60,265 nt of DNA, taken from the NCBI RefSeq assembly GCF_927797785.1, contig NZ_CAKMLL010000070.1, forward strand, positions 1-60,265, read 5' to 3'. Of the stretch, positions 53,539 to 60,265 are shown piece after piece. Source of the DNA: Candidatus Nitrotoga sp. BS (GTDB lineage Bacteria > Pseudomonadota > Gammaproteobacteria > Burkholderiales > Gallionellaceae). The position numbers and the translations under genes were made by a program. Under the pieces are notes generated by a model. It did not search any database and had not been told where the DNA came from. It saw nothing but the letters and a program-made list of their open reading frames with translations. Within the stretch, counting starts at the first letter, position 1. Every line of letters starts with the position of its first letter.

Positions 53539-56500
53539 TTGTCAAAAAGAACTCAACAAGTGTTTCTCAATTATCCTGGTAACTCAATCATTAAGCGCAC
53601 TCACAAATTTTTTGCCCTTGCCATTGCTGTTCTTATCTTGCTTCTTATTGTGCTGGCATTTACTGCCTTCTTTATTTATCGAGAAACTGAAACCTCTGCA
53701 TACCAGGCACACCGCCTGTCAAAACTGGCCAATGATCTTCGCTGGGAAGTAAAAAGTGGTTCAAATGGCGGGTTACACTTACCGCAGGCAGGGCCATACG
53801 ACATGCGCCTTGGGTATGGTCGGTTACCAAATTTGCTTCAGAATTTAACCGAGCACGGCTTCCATGTGCATGCTCAGGCAAGTATTTCTCCGCGTATGAA
53901 GAAGCTTGTTGAACAGGGGTTATTCGTTCCTTACCGCGAAAAAGCACAGGCCGGTCTAGAAATTGTCGACGACAACGGTCAGTCACTTTACCGTACTGTT
54001 TTCCCGGCTCGCGTTTATGCAAACTTTAAATCGGTTCCGCCACTAGTAACGAACAGCCTGCTATTTATCGAGAATCGTGAGCTGTTGGATCCGAGCCACC
54101 CCAAAAAAAATCCGGCCATCGAGTGGACCCGTCTTGGAAAGGCTGTTCTGGACAAAACGATTCAGTTCGTTCGCCCCGAACACGACGTACCAGGTGGCAG
54201 CACGCTTGCAACTCAAATTGAGAAATACCGGCATTCTCCCCAGGGGATGACCCTCAGTCCCACTGACAAGGTGCAGCAGATCGCCTCCGCCTCTGTACGC
54301 GCTTATTTGGATGGGGAGGAAACAATGCCTGCCCGCAGGCGTATCGTAGTAGATTATCTTAATACGGTTCCACTTGCCGCTGCCTCGGGCTTCGGGGAGG
54401 TAAATGGATTGGGAGACGGGCTGTGGGCATGGTACGACCTGGATTTCGAAGTTGCAAATCGGATTCTGAAAGTTTGGTCTGCAAACAGCACAGACCTGGC
54501 CGAGACCGCACGTTACTATAAACATGTGCTAAGTCTCATGGTTGCCCAACGCAGGCCTTCCGGTTATTTAATTAGCGATCGCAAAGCACTGAATGAGCTT
54601 ACCAATAGTCACCTGCGTGTGCTGGCGCAGGCTGGCGTAATATCGCCCAGGCTAAGTGAGGCTGCGCTGAGAGTGCCACTTCGCTTCCGCGATGCTGCTG
54701 TGCCAGTGAGAACCAGAAATTTCTCTGCCTCAAAGGCTGTTAATGCGGTGCGCATGCGTCTTGCTTCCCAAATGGGTGTACAACGCCTGTATGAGTTGGA
54801 TCGTCTGGATTTATCAGTGCAAAGCACGCTCGACGGTGAGTTACAAGAAAAGACAACTGATATCTTGCGTCAGCTTAAGAACCCAGAATATGCCCGCGCT
54901 GCGGGACTCTATGGCAATCGTCTGTTGGGCGAAGCGGATCCGGGCAAAATAATTTACAGCTTCACGCTTTCAGAGTTGACGCTGCAGGGTGCAAAATCGC
55001 GAATTCAGGCCGACAATTTCGATCAACCCTTAGACATCAATAAAGGCACCAAGCTGGATCTTGGATCCACAGCAAAACTAAGGACGCTGGTCACTTATCT
55101 TGAAGTTATCGAAGAGTTGCATCAAAAATATGCTGCACTCGAGCCGGATGCGTTACATAAAGAAGAGAGTGATCCTAACGACGTCCTTAGTCGCTGGGCG
55201 ATCGAATATCTGCTGCATAGCACGGATAAAAGTTTAGCAGCCATGCTGGGCGCTGCCTTGGAACGTACATATTCTGCTAACCCTCATGAACAGTTCTTTA
55301 CCGGTGGTGGGGCGCATTATTTTAAGAATTTCAAACATGAAGACGATAGCAGGACATTAAGTGTTCGCGAAGCGACGTACAATTCCGTCAATCTCGTTTA
55401 CATCCGCCTTATGCGCGATATAGTGCGCTACCATATGCTTCATATCAAGGGTTCATCTGCCAAGATCCTCAGAGATGCTAACCATCCTGATCGCGATGTA
55501 TATCTCAGGCGATTTGCTGACAAGGAAGGAACGATATTCATCAACCGATTTTATGTTAAATACAATCATAAAACGGCAAGCGAGATTGACGAGATCTTTT
55601 TTTCCAGTTTACGACAGACGCCGCGCCGGCTTGCCGCCGCTTACCGCTATATTCACCCTGAGGCTACACTTGCTGAGTTCAATAAATTCATGAAAGCTCG
55701 TCTGCCTGGCCTCCAGGAACCAGTTGAGCGCGTTCTCCAAGAGCAGTATCAGCGCTATGAGCCAGGTAAATTTTCGCTGGCGGATCAGGGTTATATCGTC
55801 GCCGCACACCCATTGGAGCTATGGCTGGTGCGCTATTTAAATAACCACCCGAATGCGAAACATAAGGACGTGATCAAAGCCAGCGTCGAGGAGCGTGTGG
55901 CTGTTTATCGCTGGCTATTCAAGACCATCCACAAGAATGCACAGGACATTCGAATCCGCAGCCTATTGGAACTGGAAGCTTTTCTGGAGATTCATGGTAG
56001 TTGGAAACGTCTCGGTTATCCCTTCGATGCACTTATACCATCGCTCGCCACCGCTATTGGCAGTTCGGCTGACCGCCCGGCCGCACTCGCCGAACTTATG
56101 GGTATTATCTTGAATAATGGGGTTCGGGTACCCGAGATACTTATCGAACGTCTGCACTTTGCTGCAAACACTCCTTTTGAATCCATAGTGGAACGTACCC
56201 CTGACCAAGGCGAAAAAATATTTTCACCTGATTTGGCAGCTGTGGTTCGTGACGTATTGACCGGAGTAGTGGAAAAAGGCACAGCTTCACGACTCGGTCA
56301 CGCAATAGTGAAAGAGGATGGCACCTGGATTCCGATAGGCGGTAAGACTGGAACCGGCGATCATCGTTATGTCACCTTTTCATCGGCGGGTGTTATTAAG
56401 GAATCCCATGCGGTAAATCGCTCCGCAACTTTTGTGTTCTTCATCGGGGATCGATTTTACGGGACGCTTACAGCATTTGTGCCCGGTGCGGACGCGGCTA

Positions 56501-56706
56501 ATTATCAGTTTACTTCAGCACTCTCTGCGCAAGTTTTGAAATACCTCTTGCCCACTTTGAAACCACTCATTAATAAGGCTCAACCTCTGCCCGAACAAAT
56601 ATCATCGAAACCAATCGTCAAACACAGCTCGCCAAAAGAAAAAGGGGAAGATGAGGCTGTGCATTCCAGTCAACTCCCATTTCCGATAGAAGATGACTTA
56701 CCTTGA
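53539..56706 (+). CDS. Bifunctional penicillin-binding protein (GT51 + transpeptidase), divergent
   Basis: 1055 residues. TM anchor near 25-48 (FFALAIAVLILLLIVLAFTA). A GT51 transglycosylase domain has the Glu motif LLFIENRELLDPSHPKK (E-N instead of the usual E-D) and GGSTLATQIEKYRHSP. The transpeptidase domain has SxxK GSTAKLRT near 508, SxN in YNSVNLVYIRL near 614, and KTG in GGKTGTGDHRY near 934. The 320 residues between SxN and KTG are far longer than usual, suggesting an inserted domain. The start is TTG at 53539 (GTG 53560 possible); an upstream TGA excludes longer forms. It builds peptidoglycan in the periplasm. Confidence 0.85.
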   Translation: MSKRTQQVFLNYPGNSIIKRTHKFFALAIAVLILLLIVLAFTAFFIYRETETSAYQAHRLSKLANDLRWEVKSGSNGGLHLPQAGPYDMRLGYGRLPNLLQNLTEHGFHVHAQASISPRMKKLVEQGLFVPYREKAQAGLEIVDDNGQSLYRTVFPARVYANFKSVPPLVTNSLLFIENRELLDPSHPKKNPAIEWTRLGKAVLDKTIQFVRPEHDVPGGSTLATQIEKYRHSPQGMTLSPTDKVQQIASASVRAYLDGEETMPARRRIVVDYLNTVPLAAASGFGEVNGLGDGLWAWYDLDFEVANRILKVWSANSTDLAETARYYKHVLSLMVAQRRPSGYLISDRKALNELTNSHLRVLAQAGVISPRLSEAALRVPLRFRDAAVPVRTRNFSASKAVNAVRMRLASQMGVQRLYELDRLDLSVQSTLDGELQEKTTDILRQLKNPEYARAAGLYGNRLLGEADPGKIIYSFTLSELTLQGAKSRIQADNFDQPLDINKGTKLDLGSTAKLRTLVTYLEVIEELHQKYAALEPDALHKEESDPNDVLSRWAIEYLLHSTDKSLAAMLGAALERTYSANPHEQFFTGGGAHYFKNFKHEDDSRTLSVREATYNSVNLVYIRLMRDIVRYHMLHIKGSSAKILRDANHPDRDVYLRRFADKEGTIFINRFYVKYNHKTASEIDEIFFSSLRQTPRRLAAAYRYIHPEATLAEFNKFMKARLPGLQEPVERVLQEQYQRYEPGKFSLADQGYIVAAHPLELWLVRYLNNHPNAKHKDVIKASVEERVAVYRWLFKTIHKNAQDIRIRSLLELEAFLEIHGSWKRLGYPFDALIPSLATAIGSSADRPAALAELMGIILNNGVRVPEILIERLHFAANTPFESIVERTPDQGEKIFSPDLAAVVRDVLTGVVEKGTASRLGHAIVKEDGTWIPIGGKTGTGDHRYVTFSSAGVIKESHAVNRSATFVFFIGDRFYGTLTAFVPGADAANYQFTSALSAQVLKYLLPTLKPLINKAQPLPEQISSKPIVKHSSPKEKGEDEAVHSSQLPFPIEDDLP

Positions 56707-56968
56707 TGGGTGAAGCTGGCAATAAATTAATTTCTACAGGACGTCGTCATTGAGTGTGACGACGATTTCGACCTCTCTAAAAATTTGAGCTATACCAAAG
56801 TCAAAGTCAGGCGGGTAATTTAGCAGTATTTGGAGTATCACGTTGACCCTAAGCCGAATGATTACTTAGAGATAGAATCCGATTAAGACGTGTTGTTTTA
56901 GCGATATTTATCCGAACCTTCAGTCCATAATTTAAACCAACCAATTTTAGACGATAGGTGTTTAAATA
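56707..56968. other. Short convergent intergenic, no gene recognised
   Basis: Between the 3' ends of the penicillin-binding protein and the ligase-like gene. ACAGGACGTCGTCATTGAGT followed by GTGACGACGATTTC (about 56737-56770) contains an imperfect inverted repeat (CGTCGTCA / TGACGACG) that could be a bidirectional terminator. Confidence 0.5.
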
Positions 56969-59848
56969 TCATCGACTTGTATCGCGCCGCGCTTTATGTG
57001 AAGCGCCAACAAGCAGTGCTAACACAAGCATCATCGCTAACCGCGGAGCATCAAGCAAACTATCCACAAATCCAATGGTAAGCAATCCACTGATTCCAGC
57101 CAGCCATACAGTTGCAAGTGGTTCTCCAGCCCATAAACCGCGCATCAAGCGCCAAACCGCTGCGATGATCAAAGCACAAAAAATCACCAATCCTACCAAT
57201 CCTTGTTCAAAAGTCAGGTGAACCCACATATTTTTTATGTGCCAAGGAAGGTGGTCACCGGATTTAAAGAACCAATAATCACCTCCTTGCGTGAAGTCGC
57301 CATTCGAGATGAGGTTGGTGCCGCCACGATCAAGGAGGCGAATATTATCGACATCCACGACGCCCTTGTCTTGTGGATTATAGAGTGATAACTGAACTGG
57401 CCGTTTGGCCCACCACGCACCCTGTCCTATCTGTTCACTGGAAAAAGCAATGCTTCGATGCTGCCATCCCTTGCCCGGTGTAACAGCTACGCTCTCCCAT
57501 TGGCAAAGATGTGAGTTGAGCAATTTTTTCTCGCAGATGGGTACATCGAGTTGTTTGGTCTGATCGTTTGAGCGCACATCCAGTTCGAGCGTATACGGCG
57601 TATCGGGCGTTACCGCGACACTCTGTGCCATATACAGCGTGCCACCTGAATTCAAACTCAGATAACGGTTACTGCCTTCGGTTTGATAGCGATAATTCCC
57701 CAGTGACGAATCAAAATTGGCGTAAAAATACCGCCCGGGGAATGTGCCTAGCCCAGCACCGAAAAGACGTTCGCCCCAATTGTCTTGCAGTAAGTCCAAA
57801 GCATGGGTCCAGTGAGCAAATCGGGTTTGTGCATCCGTTTCGGTTTGAGTGAAGCGATGCTGCAAAAAAGTGGCACTCGAAAGTCCCGCGATGGCCAGCA
57901 GAACGCCGGCGATCAGCGCTGTACTGGCCGTGTAACGCAAATTGTGCGACATCCCCCGTGCACGCAATGTTCGATACACACCTAAAGCCAGTACTGCAAA
58001 AACCACCGCGAGTGCCACGATTCCGCCTCGCGCTACAGTTGTAATCAATGCATAGATGGCAAGGAAAAATACGCTCAAGGCGACTGCCCTAATCCAGATT
58101 TTTTGTTCCTGCAAAAGCAATGTCCATGTGAAAGGCAGAGCAAAAACCAGATACGCTTCAATATGCCCGCCGCCAGTATGCATACTGGAAAAAGTTGACG
58201 TTACACGATAATCGGTAGCACTGCTGCCGCTGAAAAGCCAATACTCCCACAGCGCTGATATAGCTACGCCTGCCAAACCTATGAGCATACTGGCTGACCA
58301 CAGCTTCATGGGTCGCACCTCATTGAGATATGGCCTCAACATAGCGAACAAAACCATGCCCCACAGAAAACCTTTTGCCACGCGCAGACTATTGTACTGG
58401 CTAAAATAGGAAGTAAAAGCATTGGCATCCAATGGCTGCAACGGCAACAAACCTGTCAGCCCGCTGATCAGAACGGAAGCCATTAATAGTGTAGCAAGCA
58501 TGAGAGGGGCGACGTGGCTAGAATCAGTGCGATTATTATCAGGCGTACGCCAAAGCAGGGCTGCTAGCGTGACCGCCAGTAGCAAATCGAATTCATCGAG
58601 AAAAAATCGACCGGTCCAGAATGCAAGATCCAATACTGGCAACGCTGCCGGAACAATCACTAGCCATGCTTTGGGATAACGCCAAAGAAGCGCGAGATAC
58701 AGCACAAATCCGCCAGCCAGCAGCTCATTCCAACGCGGAAAATCAAGCAACGCCCACCCGGTCGCACCGATCATAATCAATGCAAATGCGCGACGAGTAA
58801 GGAGCGCCGCAGCTGATAGAGGGCGAGGTGGGGATTCTGCTGCATCCTGAGATGCGTAGCGGGACTTATTATCGAGGCGGGTACGGTGCGGTAGCGTGGT
58901 TCGGCCATCACTCGAAGCACTGTCGCCGTGTCGCAGGTTGCTTTCGATTGCAAGCTTGCCAGTTCTTGCTGGGGGCGACACCGCTTTACCTGGGTTAGCC
59001 GCCGCAAGCGGACTGGATGCCGGACTGAATGCCTCGGATTGCGCAAACTTGCCTGCTAACCGGGAACGTTCGCCAAGCCAGAGACCCATTGCCAAACCCG
59101 GCAGCAGAGCTATGACTTCAACAACATCATCAAACCGAAAATTCTCTGCGGCAAGGGATGCGCAGACCATGAAGCCAAAGGCGCATGCGCCCCCCCATAC
59201 CCTTGCCTGCCGCCCGTACCCGGCAAATCCACAGATCAGACCCAGAGCTCCCCAAAGTATGGACGGTTTAAGTAATTGATACACTCTATCCAGAATATTC
59301 CAATGGGCGAATGCCGTTTGACTAAGTGTGGCATTGGTATCTAGCGGCAAAAGCGCTAAAACAACTGCAGAAAAAACGGAGATACCCCACAGCGCAGGCA
59401 ACCCGCGCGCGCTCGCCTGAACCCAGGTCGCCAATTGCAAAGCCGCAAACCAGCCTACAATACTACCCAGCACCAGCCCGGCGATAAGCCCTGTGATAGG
59501 CCAAAATTCATAACGGACAGTGGCTCCATGCATGAGGCTGAGAAAAAGGATGGCAAGGATTAAAGCGACTCCAAGGTAGAAACTCCACGAGCGGCTCGGC
59601 TGCGAAGGCCATCGGTAACGGGCGAAAGATTGCCAAAACGTCCCGACCAGCAGTATCAGTATAAATTGAGGGAGGAATTCGCTGCCACCCGACCATCCTG
59701 TTGCCAGATCAAGGCGGTGCAGGTGAGCGTTTTCTGGCACATGGAAAGGCAACCCAGCCTGCAGGTAAGCGGCCCAGATTGTTAATGAAATTGCGAGTGG
59801 TAAGAATTGAACCCGGCCAGAGGCCGGGTTAGGGATGAGCGATTTCAC
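56969..59848 (-). CDS. O-antigen ligase/polymerase-like membrane protein with extra periplasmic domain
   Basis: 959 residues with at least 14 predicted membrane helices. The Wzy_C region is around 560-710 (HTGGGHIEAYLVFALPFTWT, ARGGIVALAVVFAVLALGVY, LFGAGLGTFPGRYF). A block of about 150 residues at 710-855 looks like a jelly-roll carbohydrate-binding module: SGGTLYMAQSVAVTPDTPYT, LELDVRSND, CEKKLLNSHLCQW and TNLISNGDFTQGGDYWFF. Membrane helices then resume (FEQGLVGLVIFCALIIAAVW). Such enzymes join or polymerise glycans. The first codons coincide with a strong hairpin at 59810-59830. Confidence 0.8.
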   Translation of the reverse strand: MKSLIPNPASGRVQFLPLAISLTIWAAYLQAGLPFHVPENAHLHRLDLATGWSGGSEFLPQFILILLVGTFWQSFARYRWPSQPSRSWSFYLGVALILAILFLSLMHGATVRYEFWPITGLIAGLVLGSIVGWFAALQLATWVQASARGLPALWGISVFSAVVLALLPLDTNATLSQTAFAHWNILDRVYQLLKPSILWGALGLICGFAGYGRQARVWGGACAFGFMVCASLAAENFRFDDVVEVIALLPGLAMGLWLGERSRLAGKFAQSEAFSPASSPLAAANPGKAVSPPARTGKLAIESNLRHGDSASSDGRTTLPHRTRLDNKSRYASQDAAESPPRPLSAAALLTRRAFALIMIGATGWALLDFPRWNELLAGGFVLYLALLWRYPKAWLVIVPAALPVLDLAFWTGRFFLDEFDLLLAVTLAALLWRTPDNNRTDSSHVAPLMLATLLMASVLISGLTGLLPLQPLDANAFTSYFSQYNSLRVAKGFLWGMVLFAMLRPYLNEVRPMKLWSASMLIGLAGVAISALWEYWLFSGSSATDYRVTSTFSSMHTGGGHIEAYLVFALPFTWTLLLQEQKIWIRAVALSVFFLAIYALITTVARGGIVALAVVFAVLALGVYRTLRARGMSHNLRYTASTALIAGVLLAIAGLSSATFLQHRFTQTETDAQTRFAHWTHALDLLQDNWGERLFGAGLGTFPGRYFYANFDSSLGNYRYQTEGSNRYLSLNSGGTLYMAQSVAVTPDTPYTLELDVRSNDQTKQLDVPICEKKLLNSHLCQWESVAVTPGKGWQHRSIAFSSEQIGQGAWWAKRPVQLSLYNPQDKGVVDVDNIRLLDRGGTNLISNGDFTQGGDYWFFKSGDHLPWHIKNMWVHLTFEQGLVGLVIFCALIIAAVWRLMRGLWAGEPLATVWLAGISGLLTIGFVDSLLDAPRLAMMLVLALLVGASHKARRDTSR
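59810..59830 (-). other. Perfect hairpin within the first codons of the ligase-like gene
   Basis: AACCCGGCC-TCT-GGCCGGGTT on the minus strand spans codons 7-13 after the ATG at 59846-59848. It could repress translation or act as an intergenic hairpin if the true start is downstream. No T-run follows. Confidence 0.6.
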
Positions 59849-59900
59849 AATGCTTGCTATTCCGGATTACGCAGTCGCGATGTGCCGGCAAGGGGTGAAA

Positions 59901-59920
59901 CCTGATTACCCGAATCAGGC
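59901..59920 (-). terminator. Hairpin after the PEP-CTERM gene
   Basis: Minus strand CCTGATT-CGGGT-AATCAGG followed by TTTC lies just after the PEP-CTERM stop codon. The stem is seven base pairs; a weak intrinsic terminator or attenuator before the ligase-like gene. Confidence 0.5.
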
Positions 59921-59925
59921 TTCTC

Positions 59926-60265
59926 TTACGCCGATGCACCGTGTGCCTGACGCTTTCGAGTCATGTTCAGCCAGCCAAGCCCCAAAAAGCCGATCAGAAA
60001 CAAGAACATTGTTCCTGGCTCGGGGATGCCATTCGTAACATTCCAAAAATTATACGCACTGATGCCCGGTACGGTGACAAAACTACCGACGGCACTAGTA
60101 TCTTTGTTACCATCATTGTTCTTATCTTTGTCGTCGCGGCTGTTCTTATCTTTGTTGTCGCCGCTGTTCTTATCTTTGTTGTCGCCGCTGTTCTTATCTT
60201 TGCTGTCGCGGCTGTTCTTATCTTTGTTGTCGCCGCTGTTCTTATCTTTGCTGTCGCGGCTGTTC
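59926..60265 (-). CDS. PEP-CTERM protein with 8-residue repeats (partial, 5' end outside window)
   Basis: The C-terminal 112 codons are present. A repeat array of S-G/R-D-N/S-K-D-K-N units (at least six) is followed by a Thr/Val segment (VGSFVTVPGISAYNFWNVTN) and the sorting signal GIPEPGTMFLFLIGFLGLGW followed by LNMTRKRQ. The membrane segment and basic tail are those of an exosortase substrate; the repeat region is charged and likely extended. Stop TAA at 59926-59928. It is the nearest gene upstream of the ligase-like glycan gene, which supports a surface-polysaccharide context. Confidence 0.85.
   Translation of the reverse strand, partial: NSRDSKDKNSGDNKDKNSRDSKDKNSGDNKDKNSGDNKDKNSRDDKDKNNDGNKDTSAVGSFVTVPGISAYNFWNVTNGIPEPGTMFLFLIGFLGLGWLNMTRKRQAHGASA
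60118..60265 (-). repeat. 24-bp coding tandem repeat (~6.2 copies)
   Basis: Units of the form GTTCTTATCTTTGYTGTCGC plus SGCT, read on the + strand; on the coding strand each gives eight residues. Units alternate between two types differing at the N/S and G/R codons. The array continues past the window end. Confidence 0.9.

Noticed and set aside
60118-60265. Possible CRISPR array at the right edge
   Set aside because: The 24-bp units are contiguous and in frame within a PEP-CTERM coding sequence.

Overview
The window looks like a chromosome segment of a betaproteobacterium, probably of the Nitrosomonadales/Gallionellaceae kind. This is inferred from gene content: PEP-CTERM secreted proteins, a complete moxR-bat operon, betaproteobacterial YebC, YgfZ, RbgA and MltD, an NtrC/sigma-54 ammonium transporter, and many REP/RAYT and MITE-like repeats. 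I found no rRNA, no tRNA and no CRISPR array. Species is not determinable from this sequence alone.

Layout. 1-14.6 kb is an accessory, decaying region. It holds a stand-alone OLD-family ATPase/nuclease, the C-terminal stump of a type I-C cas7 (csd2), a toxin-antitoxin pair with a frameshifted toxin, a glutathione S-transferase, and remnants of two RAYT transposases beside their REP palindromes. It also has two IS110 tails, an IS3 orfA stump, a second 3' end of yebC, a cbpM tail, and two group II introns butted together, the second with a frameshifted reverse transcriptase. Intact genes here are a PEP-CTERM protein with a good sigma-54 promoter, an AsmA-like protein and a cyclic-nucleotide-binding protein. 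14.6-16.6 kb carries a second PEP-CTERM gene and a DsbA-like gene.

17.2-24.3 kb is a GC-rich seven-gene operon, moxR-DUF58-DUF4381-batA-batB-batC-batD, in which each gene overlaps the next by ATGA. 24.4-27.6 kb is an AT-rich cassette: a TetR-family repressor, rhodanese, DUF4242 protein, SQR-like flavoprotein and DUF1641 protein. Three similar palindromes (one perfect, one in the tetR promoter spacer) suggest one regulon. The whole 16.6-27.7 kb block is bracketed by two paralogous DsbA-like genes in the same orientation.

28-60 kb is mostly housekeeping: yebC, a phosphotransferase/P-loop kinase fusion, a c-type cytochrome, tadA, a cytoplasmic L,D-transpeptidase-like protein, a GNAT with an apparent AUA start, ygfZ, an oligopeptide-type ABC transporter (lipoprotein, two permeases, double ATPase), mltD, rbgA, a complete IS200/IS605-type tnpA unit, amt with a sigma-54 promoter and an NtrC site, a NUDIX hydrolase, a YyaL-type DUF255 protein, a large bifunctional penicillin-binding protein, an O-antigen-ligase-like membrane protein with an extra periplasmic domain, and at the right edge a PEP-CTERM protein with an 8-residue repeat array. 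A methyltransferase pseudogene and an IS630 fragment lie at 31.9-33.9 kb. Three copies of a MITE-like element with GGGCACCTCTAAAAAT-type ends occur at 9.8, 35.7 and 53.0 kb.
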